Origin: Sinohyriopsis cumingii
Taxonomy: Eukaryota; Mollusca; Bivalvia; Unionida; Unionidae
Reading direction: 5' to 3'
DNA length: 64,000 nt
Assembly (NCBI GenBank): GCA_028554795.2
Contig: CM068827.1
Span: forward strand, 139,590,751-139,654,750
In this document: positions 25,340 through 37,917 of the stretch, in pieces
How positions within the stretch are numbered: the stretch's first letter is position 1
Layout: each line of letters opens with the position of its first letter
Notes under the pieces: generated by a model
Databases searched by the model: none
What the model saw: the letters and a program-made list of their open reading frames with translations, nothing else
What the model was told of the DNA's origin: nothing
Translations under genes and position numbers: made by a program

Positions 25340-25554
25340 GTACATATACCGACACAGATTATTTTTCTCATCCAGTATTTTCCAATAAAATTAACATAAC
25401 CCTGCACATTTGCAATGTGGTTAGCAGATTCAAAACACAGCATTCATTAAGTATTTTTATTACTTGCATTCTATATAATAAAGGTTATCATGTTTTGTAC
25501 TCTTTTATGAAAAGTCTGAATAACTGTCCAAGTAGAATCAGGCTTTATATACCG

Positions 25555-26401
25555 ATTGTCACGTTTGCCTGCCCGCGATTACGTAAGTCAGGAACAAAGG
25601 AATGGGTTAGCGCAATGAGTATGTCGACCCTGCACTGTTGTGGCGATTTTGTTTGTACAAGAACCCCCCCCCCCGTTAGGTGTTAACACTAGCATATATA
25701 TGTTAGAAGCTTTGTTCTAAGAACAAAGGACCCTCAACGCTATTGTAAATCTCCCCGCTTTGACAGATGGTCTGAGGCTTGTCTGTTAATCTGAACCAAC
25801 TGGGGGTAGAATTGATATCCAATCAGAACTGAGGAAGGGTGGGGCCATCAATTCGAAACAGAACTTAACAGTCAGTCGGACTGATAACGAATTAGTGATT
25901 TGTAAGCCGTCGTACTGGTAAAGCAGAATATACTCACTCCGAGGGAGCCACTCGTGATTTGGCGGGAAAACTCTTAGTACATTCTAAGGACAGAAAGCTT
26001 TGTAAAGGTCAGTGAGTTATTTGCTCGATTGTTGCAGAATGTTACGGCATTGTAATTGTAATTATGTGCAGTATGTATATTTACTTACTAGAATCGTTAG
26101 TACGTAGAATTACCCTTGTATTGTTTAATTTACATGCGTACTTGAGAAATAAGCTATGATTGTGTAGATTGCTCGCTCGTCAGAATTATTATTGTAATTA
26201 GCCATTAAGTTACTTCGTAGTAAACTAGTGTATTCATTATTGTGATATTCTAGATTTTGCAATTGTTGAATTAAATTGTAACTTTGGAAATAGTTGCAGT
26301 GTGTAAATTTAAATAATTTGAATATTTGGGTACACTTGTGGGAGTGTAAAGTACAGAAATGTGTCGGATTATTGTGATATTGTTGAGAATAATGAGATTA
26401 A

Positions 26402-26472
<71 letters not shown>

Positions 26473-27248
26473 TATATTGATGTGACGCAATTTAGTGATT
26501 TCTGTATGATAAGTAGGATACCGCTCTTATTGCAACGTTGTTTCTATAAGAACGTGTGTGTTTTTCGATGTGCACGAATGCGTGACCAAATATGTAGATA
26601 ACCTTGATCTGATGATTGATTGATTGTTGATTTAGTGTGAGCGAGATGGCTAACACAAATGCTAACGTCCTTGTGTTTTTCGTAGGAAGCTTTTGGGGAC
26701 AGAGTAGTCAAGTCCCGAGTCTCAGAGAGACAGGATAGAAGTAGGCGGAGAACAAGCTTCGTTGAAGGAAAAATAGAGAATAGAAGTAGGCGGGGAACAA
26801 GCCTCGTTGAAGGAGAAAGAGAGAAAGAAAAGGAGGAGGAGAAAAGAAGACGAAAGGGGAAGAGGACAAGGAGAATCGGAGAACGCCGGAAGGAGGAAAG
26901 CAAATGGCGTAGTAAACACAGAGGAATAGAAACCAAGTACAGGGGAAAGCCATCTCACACTAAAATCACGTGATGAAATAGGTTGTCACATGGTCGAGAG
27001 GAAGCGGATTGGTTAAGAACTTAATATCGTTTGATTTGTATTAAATTGTTATTCTTTTGGATTTCACCCTTGTGTTCTTAATAATTTAATTGTCGGTATT
27101 GCTGACTGGGGGCTCGGAGCTTTACCTCTCTCTATCACTAATTTCACTTCCTACAAAAACGAGCCAGGGTGGGAATTCCCCAGTAATTCAAATAAATATT
27201 GGGAGCACCCCACCCCAACGCATAACAGTGAGTCACATAGAACTTCAC
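25555..27248. mobile_element. About 1.7-kb insertion, possible solo LTR
   Basis: Comparison with the uninterrupted copy at 33.2-33.6 kb defines the insert. accg flanks it at 25,551-25,554 and 27,249-27,252, a candidate 4-bp target duplication as left by LTR retroelements. Inside, tgttaac at 25,681 and cataaca ending at 27,226 give inverted TGTTA/TAACA ends, and AATAAA occurs at about 27,191, where an LTR polyadenylation signal would lie in the plus orientation. No gag, protease or reverse transcriptase is visible. A (TA)n tract (26,404-26,477) and a 47-bp duplication (about 26,733-26,815) lie within. LTR identity is an inference; a non-autonomous DNA element is the alternative. Confidence 0.5.
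26404..26477. repeat. (TA)n microsatellite
   Basis: About 74 bp of TA repeats with one C interruption near the 3' end, inside the 1.7-kb insertion. Confidence 0.96.
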
Positions 27249-27513
27249 ACCGCTCCTAGAAAATAAACAAACAAAATCAAGAAAAGTTATAATTGTTATG
27301 AGTTAGAAGTATTGCATAATGAACATCTCGAAGCACGTGCTATTGTTTTTTTAAACTACTGCGTATTAATACGAATATGTTAATGAGAGCAATGAAATGA
27401 CCTGTTGACCCTAAGTAAACAAGTTCTACGTATGTAAAAATAGAAACATAAAACGGTTATATGTTATTACTGTATTATCACATTTAATCAAAGATATCAT
27501 ATGAAAATAACAA

Positions 27514-28880
27514 CGTGGATAATTGGCTATGTGTTAAAGTAAGAAGGAAATGTTCACTGAGATTTGATTGATAAAAGTGTCAGAAAGAGTGTATTTAAAC
27601 AAAGCAAGAAAAGAAAAGGAAGAGTAATTTGTTTTATTTTTTCCTTATTTTTACATTTTAATGAATACTCATGTGAAAATAGGAAATCTATATATATTAA
27701 TCTTGATAATAATTATGTGCAAATAAAATGGCATCATTTAGAAATAAATATTGGTTTTCATATAATCATAAAGACTAGATATTTCAGGATCATTCGAGAC
27801 AAGGCCGGTTACATTGGATCACATTTGATAGCGAGATTCCAGATATCTCACTATAAATCAGAACTTCCTTCCACATTAGTATAGGTTTTGTTGTAATTTT
27901 TTATGCATTCGTACAACCATACAATAGTTCCAGCTTTAAAGCACATCACTCTTTCTCCGGTTTAGGCATCAGTACTCCAAATTATCTGGAGAAATATATT
28001 CAACTCATTAACTTACCATCCTGGGTATTTAGTAATTTAGTACGTGTCGTATTATTGACACAAGCAAGGTGATCGCACTCAAGAGGTCACGAAAGTTTAT
28101 TTTCATTTGGGCTAGGCAGTAACGTAACAAAAATCATATTGTCTCTTTTTCCCATTTTTCTGTGGCACTGTTTTCCTTCTATACTTTATTCAAACGCATG
28201 TAATAATTTGTCTTCCGTGTAAATGAATCCGTGTTAAAAAAAAAAAAAATATTTACTTATACATTTTCTATAAAAGACCCTTTCGATCGCTTTTAAGAGT
28301 TTTTTTTAATAAATCTTCAGTCTCTGGTGATCTCTCAACGAGAAATTGTTCACTGGGTACATGCTGCTTACTTCCTTTACACTTTTATCAAGTCAACAGA
28401 GCAAAACTATTAAGATGCACACTTTCTTTCTAAATAAATAATTCAAGGGTTATGGTCATTATAGCTTAAGAAATTATTTCTCAGTTTTAGAGCCAAGATA
28501 GTTTGTAGAGACCTTGATGTACGCCATCACTTGGACACTAAAAATATTTGCTAATAATATTCAAACGCGCACTGTAAATGGTGCATTTACTATTCAATAG
28601 TTGAAGCGATTTTACTATTAACGATTTGGATGAAAGACAAGGAAAACTTTTGTTTGTGTATTTATCCTCTGTGTAATAACTAAAACTTTTCATCCCCAAA
28701 GATTTTTTTATAAATAGATTTGTACAGTATTAAAAAGTCTATAATTCTTAGGTTCACATGACACACGCTGATTGAAACTAGATCGCGCTCTGAAGAACCG
28801 ATACAAGGTTCGTAAGTGTCAATATTACAAAAGCAAGTCAGACTTTGCGCAGATACATGAAAAGGGCGACTTCATCCTGG
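27514..28880. other. No recognisable feature
   Basis: Intergenic DNA downstream of the receptor gene (its 3' side). One 106-codon plus ORF (27,564-27,884) has no family character. Part of this stretch must hold the receptor's 3' untranslated region. Confidence 0.5.
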
Positions 28881-29653
28881 TCACATATTAGTTTTATTAG
28901 TGACAGCGCTTTCTATGTTTGACACATTGACTTGATCCTCTCTTCCTTCTCCTCGTCTTCTTTTTCGAAGACCTATGCAGAAGCAAAGAACATCATTAAA
29001 AGCTTTTCGGAAATGTATGTGTGTCGTGTAATACACGATCCAGTTAACGGAGGGGTGCAGATGAGCCCACATGGCTATGTATGAATGCGCTTCGTGAGAG
29101 AAGGAATTATTGTGATCCACCACAATTATTAAGGCATATGGGATCCAACACACCGAAAATACTGCGTAAACGATGAAAAAAGTCTTTCCCACTTGAACTT
29201 TGACATTTTTGTGAAGAGGATTATTTCTAGCACAGTTCCTCATATGTTTTTGATGTTGGGAGACGTAATAAAAAATTAGAGAGTAGCAGACGCCGATCAA
29301 AATCATGGGCATCCAGACGAGGACGACAGAGAAAACGATCGTGAAAGTGTGATTAGCCATTCTGTCCCAAATGCAAAGGATTGCTTTCCGGTCAAATTGG
29401 TGATCTCCTATACCCGCTAGATTCAGCAAAACCAGAAATACGCCTAATGTATAAAATCCCACACAGAGGCATATACAATTTCTTTTCGTTAAAAATTTGG
29501 AATACAACTTCTGGTGGCAGATGTGGATATACCGATTTAAGCTCAGAGAACCAATCGACATCAACGAGCCTATACAGGATATGGTGCAAATACTTCCGAT
29601 TATCTGACAAAGTCTGGGTATGGAGTTGAAGAATTCTTCACCCTCTAACTTAG
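28881..29653 (-). CDS. Receptor exon 2 (helices 3-7 and C-tail)
   Basis: The exon begins after a strong acceptor (tttatttacttgcag) with the last two bases of the split Ala codon, then KLEGEEFFNSIPRLCQ. It ends in TGA after a basic, then polar, C-tail (GLRKRRRGEGRED; last residues NKTNM). Reading upstream of the acceptor gives an open but non-homologous stretch, which marks the splice site as the true boundary. Confidence 0.93.
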
Positions 29654-31183
29654 CTGCAAGTAAATAAAATATTGTGAGGTACAGAAAATAGTTAACATTG
29701 AAAAGTTGCATAGATGATTTATAACTGCAAAACAAAACGTAAATTGGATGTTGTTTTATAATTATTGTCCCACTCTCTTTATTCTGAGCTTATAGCAGTT
29801 TAATAAAGTAAAGGAGCAGTCATCTAGAGAAGAGGTGGGTATAATTACAAATTATATTGCAGAGAACTCAACTCTAGCCAGACACCGTTACACACGAAAT
29901 CAGGTTATAACCTAAGATTTATACGTTATCCTTCCCTTTGATCTGTACAACAATTGTGATCCTAATGCTGAGTGCATGTAAACTTGTAGCATACCATCAA
30001 TCTTAATTCCATCCTCTGTAAATATTGACATCTACTTTGACTGACAGTGGATGAATTGATCTCCTGTGTACTTCTAATCTTCACAAAATGCGAATGTAAA
30101 GATTAAGTGCCACACTAATTAAATTACAAATCAAACTTGCTCCTGTTCCTGGAAAAGCTGTCCAAATTAACAAGTCGTTATGACGCCTTTACTGTCTTTA
30201 TGTAAACATTTTACTGTGACAATAAAACTAAATCATATTCTGTTCCTAAAGAAACTAAACCATACTCTACGTTCAAGGAAATCTAAATCTAACTCTATGC
30301 CCAAAGAAATCTAAATCATACGGTCTGCCCAAGAAATCTAAATCATATTCTATGCCAAAAGAAAACTAAATCAAACTCTCTGCCCAAAGAAAACCAAATC
30401 ATACGCTCTGCCCAAAGAAATCTAAATCATACTCTATGCTATGCTCAAAGAAATCTAAATCATACGCTCTGCCCAAAGAAGTCTAAATCATACTCTATGC
30501 TCAAAGAAAACAAAATCATAAGCTCTGCCTAAAGAAGTCTAAATCATACTCTATGCCCAAAGAAATCTAAATCATACTCTATGCTCAAAGAAATCTAAAT
30601 CATATTCTGTGTTAATGCTCAAAGAAATCTAAATCATACACTCTGCCCAAAGAAATCATAATCATGCTCTATACTCAAAGAAATCTAAATCATACTCTCT
30701 ACCCAAAGAAATCAAAATCCTACTCTCTGCCCAAAGTAAACACTCATACTCTACATGATAATCTTTTTTGTAAACATGTAAACAATGGTGTTTGGAATCA
30801 GAAATCTATGTTCACTAACAGCGGTCTTACAATAACAAATCCTTAATTCGTGATTTAAATGCAGACTTTGCTTTCATGTACCTACCCACAATGTTCATAG
30901 GATCGGCAATGGCTGTCACGAACATATCTGAGATGGCCAGGTTCACAATAAAGATCGACTCAATATTCCTTAGCTTTTTATGGGTTGCCACGGCAACGAG
31001 AATTAGAATGTTGCCAAACGTGCCCACCACGGATGCTATAGAAACGATGATAATGCTTGGAATGGCAATATGAGGCTTATCTTGAAGAAATTCCAGTCTC
31101 CCAAATACGTCATTGTTACCAAACATGGCGAATGGAGTAGTTTCATTGTTTATCATTTTGTGACTTTCTACGTCTGACAACAT
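28881..31183 (-). CDS. Melatonin-receptor-like class A GPCR, two exons
   Basis: Joining 31,183-30,886 to 29,653-28,881 gives a complete 356-residue protein. It is predicted to be a seven-helix plasma-membrane receptor that signals through heterotrimeric G proteins. Class A landmarks are all present: an N-glycosylation sequon at N13, GN in helix 1 (N58), LAISD in helix 2 (D86), C115 before helix 3 and C193 in extracellular loop 2 for the conserved disulfide, NRY at 139-141 in place of DRY, CWIP at 268-271 in helix 6, and NWIVY at 303-307 in place of NPxxY. The NRY triplet, SICTISCIGSL in helix 3 and HKKLRN after helix 1 are typical of the melatonin receptor group. The intron is phase 1 and completes an Ala codon exactly. 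An in-frame TAA lies directly upstream of the ATG. Ligand specificity cannot be read from sequence, and invertebrate melatonin-like orphans exist. Confidence 0.92.
29654..30885 (-). other. Receptor intron (GT-AG, phase 1, 1,232 bp)
   Basis: The donor is gtaggt on the minus strand (30,885-30,880) and the acceptor is cttgcag (29,660-29,654). It separates helix 2 from helix 3. Melatonin receptor genes of vertebrates also have a single intron in the first half of the coding region; whether the position is exactly conserved needs an alignment. Confidence 0.9.
30222..30750 (+). repeat. About 28-bp minisatellite inside the receptor intron
   Basis: Roughly 18 units of the type gcccaaagaaatctaaatca plus tactctat, with single-base changes and occasional 1-8 base indels. 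It fills nearly half of the intron. Confidence 0.92.
30886..31183 (-). CDS. Receptor exon 1 (N-terminus, helices 1-2)
   Basis: Starts at ATG 31,183-31,181 with an in-frame TAA just upstream (31,186-31,184). It encodes 99 residues plus one base: a ~38-residue extracellular N-terminus with the NET sequon, helix 1 (IIIVSIASVVGTFGNILIL), HKKLRN and helix 2. Reading past the donor gives RYMKAKSAFKS, which is intronic. There is no cleavable signal peptide, as usual for this family. Confidence 0.93.
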
Positions 31184-33197
31184 TTATGCTAGACCATTCT
31201 AGCGAGATTTCACAGTCATTGAGATTGTTTCCAGAATCTGAAAATTAAGCGGGATAGAAATTGGAATTTAAAATATAAAAAGAGGTTTATGTTACCTTGC
31301 TTAAATGTCTAAGAATCGAATCTTCTGCGCTGAAGTTATATGATTGTTATCAATATCAAATAATTCATCGCATTAATTAAAACATTATCATCGAGGCAAA
31401 TCATTAGTATATGTGTTTTTATTACATTAGAATGTAAACATAATCTATTAGGATATACAAAATGATATTAATCTCTATTTTATCGTACATTTACATATAA
31501 ATAAGTGGTATACACATAACTGACATATAAATAAGTGACATACACATAAATGACATATAAATAGATAACATATACACGAATGAATAAAAGCTGTAATACT
31601 TTTGCAGTTTTGAAAGAAACAAAGACACCGACGTGTGACTCAGCTTGTTAAAAAGACTTTGATCGAATAGTATGTTCTCATTGAGAATTTAATGTAAAAC
31701 CGACATTCAGATTTGTAAATGATATGTGTATGTCATTTCCACAAAAGTGTTACATCACAACACTTCGTCCACTGCGAAGTAAGAAAAGGGTAAAATATAA
31801 GTGTATATTGCGCTGAAACGCATGTATAACTCACAGAAATTTGCGATATTAGGCAAAACGTAAATGAAAAACTTAGCTTTAACTGTGTTTATTTATTCAT
31901 TTACATATGTTCCTCGCAATGAATACCATAGAAGAAGAAATCATTTTTATCACTGATATTACTTTTCTTTTATTTTTTCTCTTATGTCCTTACTTTTATT
32001 TATGTTATATGGTGCTTAAATAGACTTCATATATCATGGGACAAATCGAGGAAAAAAGAGGTGCAATTACTCAGAATTATTTATGAACTCGGATTCCATG
32101 TCATTAATAACATAATATATTTGCCATGGAAATAATACGATCCGAACTTAAATACTCTTCCGGATGTTTTTCCGTATTAAAAATTTAAGATATTTATTTA
32201 CAAGGCTTATCTGATAGCGTTGTTATGATCTGAGCTAAAATCAAAGTAAACTCTTATAACTACTAACACCAATGCCAACGAAAGCTTTTTTTTTCTCCAC
32301 TAATTAAAATGCGGGACGAATTTTAAATGGTGTTTCGTATATGATGATGAAACTTTTAAACAACAAAATAATTCATTTAAGCTCTCTTCATCTGGTGACT
32401 TAGTGTAAAATGTTAGGATTATGGCAAAAGAGTTCTTTGAAAAACGTTAAATGATTTTTAAAGAAAAGAGATATAGACCGTCAAGGAAACGGCAATACAC
32501 AATGTCCAATACTGCCTGGATGATATCTTAAGTATTGAAACAAATAATAAATAGATCAAAAATGACAATGTCCACTATTATCCACAGTATTAGATAATGT
32601 AGACATAAAAATATCCTGGAGTCACGTTTGGTCTAGAAATGGTATTTCGTTCATAAATAACAATCAAAAGATCGATGGCAAGAAAGGGAAACTGGTATAA
32701 TAACTTTTTCGACTCAGAACCGGACTTCAGAATCTGTATAGCCTGTTGCATGTACCTTGACGAGCCGTAAAAGTGAAATAGTATGAAATTCATGAGAAAC
32801 ACTAAGCATTATCACGTTAATATGAGTGTAATAAACAGCACTAATTCTGGTATATGAATCCTGCAAATTATAAATTAAAAGTTTTGAAGGAAGAAAATTG
32901 TTTTTATTATCATCATTTTCACACGCATCTATCACAACTGGTTCTGTATATAATAAAAACTGCTAATAACAAGGCTTGTCATGTCTAATAAATGTAATCT
33001 TGTCCTGAGTGTAGGTAAACAGGTGTAACAGTGCCAGCACAATAATCCCATGCACATAATGGCAAGTAATGACTAAGAGAAGCAATATTGGAATTTGTAC
33101 CGAGACAAGGAAATACCAGTCATGGGGTTACATTATTTTTCTCCCCATGTTGGGAGACAAATAATGTAATCCCTAGACTGAGAATTCTTTGTTTTGG
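31184..33197. other. Receptor upstream region; no recognisable gene
   Basis: It should include the receptor's 5' untranslated region and promoter, but I see no element that I can name. A short ~30-bp repeat (catataaataagtg..acacataa) is present three times at about 31,492-31,575. Small antisense ORFs at 32,590-32,935 have no family character. Confidence 0.5.
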
Positions 33198-33623
33198 TAC
33201 ATATACCGACACAGATTATTTATTTCATCCAGTATTTTCCAATAAAATTAAAATAACCCTGCACACTTGCAATATAGTTAGCATTCTATATAAAAAGGTT
33301 ATCATGTTTTGTACTCTTTTATGAAAATCTGAAAAACTATCTAAGTAGAATCAAGCTTTATATTCCGCCCTTAGAAAATAAACAAAATAATATCAAGACA
33401 AAAGTTCTAATTGTTATGTGTTAGAAGTATTGCAGAATGAAAATCTCGAAGCGTGTCCTTTTGTTTTACAAAACTACTGCGCATTAATAGGAATATGTTA
33501 ATGAGAGCAATGGGATGACCTGTTAACCCTAAGTAAACGAGTTCTACGTATGTGAAAATAGAAACATAAAACGATTATATGTTATTACTGTATTATCACA
33601 AGTAATTAATGATGTCATATGAA
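33198..33623 (+). repeat. Dispersed repeat copy 2 (uninterrupted)
   Basis: Matches 25,340-25,554 joined to 27,253-27,513. It reads through the site of the 1.7-kb insertion (tatattccgcccttagaaaa), so it serves as the empty-site reference. A family A SINE follows 17 bp later. Confidence 0.85.
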
Positions 33624-33640
33624 AATAACAATAAGCAATT

Positions 33641-33890
33641 GGGGCCCTGAGTGTCCGAGTGGTATAAAGTGCTCTCCGTTACGGATCACGGCCATCTCAC
33701 TTCTGTCTGCGTGGGTTCGAGTCTAGGATTCGGTCAATTTGGGTATGTGAGAAAGCTTGCCAGTAGCTTCTTGTGGGTCGGTGGTTCTTCCCGGGGTTTT
33801 CCCGGGTTCTTCCTCCACCATTAATACTGGCCGCCATGGATAGCCTATCGTGTGCTGAAAAATGGCGTTAAAACCCCACAACAACAACAA
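33641..33890 (+). mobile_element. SINE family A, full length, with target duplication
   Basis: Begins ggggccctgagtgtccgag, has all body blocks and ends in an (AAC)n tail. caataagcaatt occurs at 33,629-33,640 and 33,891-33,902, a perfect 12-bp duplication. It is one of the least diverged copies. Confidence 0.94.
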
Positions 33891-34431
33891 CAATAAGCAA
33901 TTAATATCTTTTATAGAGATATCTTTTAACTTTCATAACTTCTAATTTGGAAAAAAAAGTTATATCGCAGACAACGCTGCGATACAGTGCAATACTAATA
34001 CTGGGTTCTTTTCTAAATAAGTGTGTAGTGACGCAGGAGGTATATAGTTCATGACATTTTAGGAAATTAATATTTTCTGTCGTGTAAATATGACAAGTGT
34101 TATTGCTATTACTAGTACAAAGATAGGTTACATATAAAGCTTATGGAATAGCATGCAGACTGATGAATGAACCACTCTGATTGGAAGTGCGTGAAGTTTC
34201 ATTTGTTCACAATGTTTGATTAAACTGGGGCTAGTTGGGATGTTTGACAAAGTTTGAAGAACGCAGGTCTGACATAACACATTTCCATTTATTGCCGTCC
34301 TTGCGATATTTCTTGAGAGAGTTTCGATTTTTGTTAGCCACTGATGTGTATAGTATGTGTGTCTGGAACAATATTTTCTGTTATAGTTCATTCCAAATGT
34401 AGCATCGCAAATTTTATCCAATCAGTAAATA

Positions 34432-34546
34432 AATTTTCAGGTCAGCGTCATTAAATGTGGCTAAAGTTACAAAATTCGTTTCACACAAAGCATTTAAAAG
34501 TAATTATGTACTTTTAGCAACATTTAATGACACTGACCTGAAAATT
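34432..34546. repeat. Palindromic hairpin, about 115 bp (MITE-like)
   Basis: The left arm aattttcaggtcagcgtcat plus taaatgtggctaaag is matched by a right arm ending caacatttaatgacactgac plus ctgaaaatt. Arms of about 40 bp surround a short spacer. No target duplication is obvious. Confidence 0.8.
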
Positions 34547-36190
34547 GACTGAGTTACAGACAGTATAAAATTCACCAGATGTGTGGAACGAACTATAGTT
34601 TCTAGCATAATGCGAAATAGCTCGACCTCGTGTCCGTGTGTGTATCTATCTTTCTCAGAAAGTGTTTTATGGTGTGTTATCAAAGTTGGAGAGACCTTAA
34701 GCTGCTATATAGTTGGTTTTTGACTGAGACAACCTGGCTGAGACAACCAGACTGAAATAAGAAAGGTAAGGTTAGCAAAATAGCTATATTTCTCTGTTGC
34801 ATAAACGAGAAACGTTAATATGAAGTATCAGTCACATCTTGACTTTATGTTCTTAAATTTACTGTGCGACCTACATGTGCTAACTCCTTGAAAGTGCTTA
34901 ATTATAAATGTTTGAAGTATCCGGCAACAATTTATGTCACATTTAAGAACAAAATAAGAAGGAAATTACTCAGGAATAAGTTTGCAACATTTACCAACCT
35001 TTTCAAACGTGAACACGATTTGCAATAATCTAAACTACGCCGTTTAATTGAAACTTTAGAAAGCAGTCATTTCCTCCAATCTATCGGTTAGGCTTGGTGA
35101 ACAGCCGACAGCTATTATAATGTGCATGACGTACTATGGTCAACGTGAGAGTCTTTCATTTGCTTTGAGTTGCTTAGCTCTTATTCTTACAGGATTTAGT
35201 TTGTAGTTCATGTCTGTTTTTGTTAAATATATCTTACAATTGTAGTAAACCATTGCTAGGAACGTCATAATTTGTTTCCTATTGCTTCATATAAGTACAT
35301 GATGAAATATTTGATAATCCAACAAGCGCACTCTTTGGATATGCACTTAGGATGCTTTTGTATGATCCAAAATAAAAAAGAATCTATGCTGTGGCATAAA
35401 AATTGAAACCAGTGTTTCTTTAAAATAAAATGTTACTAATCATAGTTTCTGTTGACATGCGTGTTTCAAAAGGAAGCAATTTTGTTTCAAGACATTTTAT
35501 CAGCTTTCTTGGTAAATTAAATCTGAGGTGTAATGTTGTGTAATGTGCGCTACAGCGAATTATCGTCAGCTTCTGTTTTCTCCTCGCGATGCCACATTCG
35601 ATGTGCCCATCATAGAAATAACAGAAAAATCATTTGAAACGGACTCCCAAAGTAATGAATTGGAAACAGGTTATTTAATTAGTATTGAGAGCCAAATGCA
35701 GGTTCGTTTACATCTTTACCCAGTTTTTAAGCGTGTACACTGAGCAATGTCAACTAGGCCATTTACACGTTTATAAACGTCGAAGCCTCATTCAGAGATT
35801 AGCCCCAGGATAACCTAACAATCGTGTGTAAAGTAAAGTTTTGAAGGAAAGGGTTTTTTTATGACCAGTCAATTGGTAATGAAAGAACTATGCCCTTTGC
35901 GAGACTCTAACTTCACCGACTGTAAATCTGCTGGAATGTTCATCTTGATTACTGTGGAAGGATGATCAGGTTATGACATAAAACGTGGCGTGTTATTAAA
36001 ATAGAGATAATTCCCTGCATTTTTCTAAACTAATAAACAAGAACATACACACGACGGAAAACGAAATATTACAAAACAGTCCAAATATCTATATATATGG
36101 TCATTTAATGTGCCGTATATCAGGAACCACACCTGAAAGACTTTTGTAGTATACACACACATTGTTATACAATTATATTAATCTGTCATA
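34547..36190. other. No recognisable feature
   Basis: AT-rich intergenic DNA. ORFs reach only 66 codons and have no family character. Confidence 0.5.
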
Positions 36191-36445
36191 CGTGTGTGTG
36201 TGTGTGATTTGGATTTTTAACGTACCTTTAAAAAATTTTCAGTCATATCACTACGATGTCTGCAGTGTAACAGTTTATAGTCATGTCTACCACTGGGGCA
36301 TCATGCCGCAGACATGTGGCATGATGTCCCACCCAGTCACATTATCCTGACACCAGGCCGACCAGTCCTAACACTAATCCCTTAATGCTGAGCGCCAAGC
36401 GAGACAGCTATTAATACGATTTTTGCAAGTCTTTGTATTCGTTGT
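36191..36445 (-). mobile_element. SINE family B copy without the nested SINE
   Basis: On the minus strand it reads caaagacttgcaaaaatcgt, ctcgcttggcgctcagcatt, ggataatgtgactgggtggg, and then ends in (CA)n, visible here as (GT)n at 36,191-36,206. It aligns to 1630-2142 minus the 1655-1910 insertion, so it shows the uninterrupted state. Most of the tRNA-like head is missing. Confidence 0.85.
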
Positions 36446-36881
36446 ATAAAGTTATAGCAGCTGTAGTAATGATGAACAGATAGATGATCCTTTATGGGTG
36501 CTCATTTATAAATGAAATTTATGAAGTAATAATTTAGAGTTGTTTTCTTTCCAGTAAAATGTTGAAGTAGATTTCATTTAAATTTAGCACAAATGTACAA
36601 TGGTATTTCTCACAAGACAAATACTATAGATATTAACAAAATAGCATAGTAGTGTAGTACAACGAAAATGAAATCCATTCGGATAAATTTGTGTTACACA
36701 CTTAAATGTGTTTTTCAGTGTTGAACAGCGATGGTGATGCTCGATCTTTAACTGCTGTCTTTCATCATGTTAGCTCTAAATTGGACACAGATCACAAAAC
36801 CTGGCCAAAAAATCCTGAGCGCTATCAACATTTGACATCATTTGAGTATTCATTTGCAAATAATCAAACAACTATTAATTG

Positions 36882-36883
<2 letters not shown>

Positions 36884-36974
<91 letters not shown>
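36884..36974. repeat. (TA)n microsatellite, about 90 bp
   Basis: Pure TA repeats. Frames across it give Ile-Tyr artefacts. Confidence 0.98.
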
Positions 36975-36976
<2 letters not shown>

Positions 36977-37912
36977 TGGATTTTGTCACCTGTTCGCGTT
37001 AGGATCATTGCGCAGAAATCTAAGTGAACAGGTCGGAAGCTATTTGTTACTATTTTCTCGACAATCTCATTTTCAGAGTAAATTGTTTTACGCTCTACCT
37101 TATAATCTTTAAGCTCGAACTGTTTGTTCTTTCATAAATGATCACGTGAAGATGAATTAATTGCAACCGTTGGCATGTTTGCAATCGATGTTTCGCTGGC
37201 ATAATGTTGAGTCTGTAGTCACAGCACATAATTTTGTCTTTGCCTCGAACTTTTAGTTAGTAGGAAAATGAATCATTTTCCATTCAGGATTAGAATTGTA
37301 TGTCAGACAATCAGGAAATAATTGTGTCTGACGTAAACTTCTGACCGTCGGGTATGATTTACCTTTTCTATATGGACGCATATGAAGAATTATATCAAAT
37401 CTGTACATTTATCAACAAAAGTTTACTTTGACGTTGTCATGGTTCCAACGTTTCCTCAAACATACCTTTGAGCTACACTTTACTCAAGTTCATTATCCTT
37501 ACGCCATTTGTGAGGTCATGAAGGGTTGTGATATGTGTGTAATATGAAAAAATAATATATAGGTTTTTGAACATAACTCATGCAGTAATCATGTGATTCA
37601 TACGCGGGTCGGGTGGTTAGTGCTTGGTGATGTTTGACTGCTTATCTTGTAATCCATAAAATCATATGCTATTTATTATATATCTATCTGAATGGCATTG
37701 TGGTTACACATATAATATTTACTAGGTTAATCGTCATTTCTAGGACGGGAATAAAAACAAGTAAAGAGAAATATAAAAATTGGGATGAGAGAGGTTTAAA
37801 AACAAGTTTTAATATAAAAATACAAGAAAGTACTTTTAAAAAATCGGGAGTTTCTATCTCCCGTCGGGCATATGGAACAAACAGAAAGAAACACAGACAA
37901 AAGATTAATGTG

Positions 37913-37917
<5 letters not shown>

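Larger units (their letters stand above)
25340..27513 (+). repeat. Dispersed repeat copy 1, split by an insertion
   Basis: 25,340-25,554 and 27,253-27,513 together match 33,198-33,623 at what looks like 85-90 percent identity. Shared words include tacatataccgacacagatt, ggttatcatgttttgtactc, gttctacgtatg and aacggttatatgttattac. Copy 1 has about 1.7 kb that copy 2 lacks, so the insertion post-dates the duplication. Copy 2 instead lacks about 41 bp near gttagca that copy 1 has. What the repeat encodes, if anything, is unknown. Confidence 0.85.

Noticed and set aside
26544-26958. Three overlapping Ser/Phe/Leu-rich minus-strand ORFs
   Set aside because: They are mirror images of a purine-rich plus strand inside the 1.7-kb insertion. 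Three frames open at once indicates composition bias.
29381-29629. 82-codon plus-strand ORF
   Set aside because: It lies antisense to receptor exon 2, which is strongly supported.
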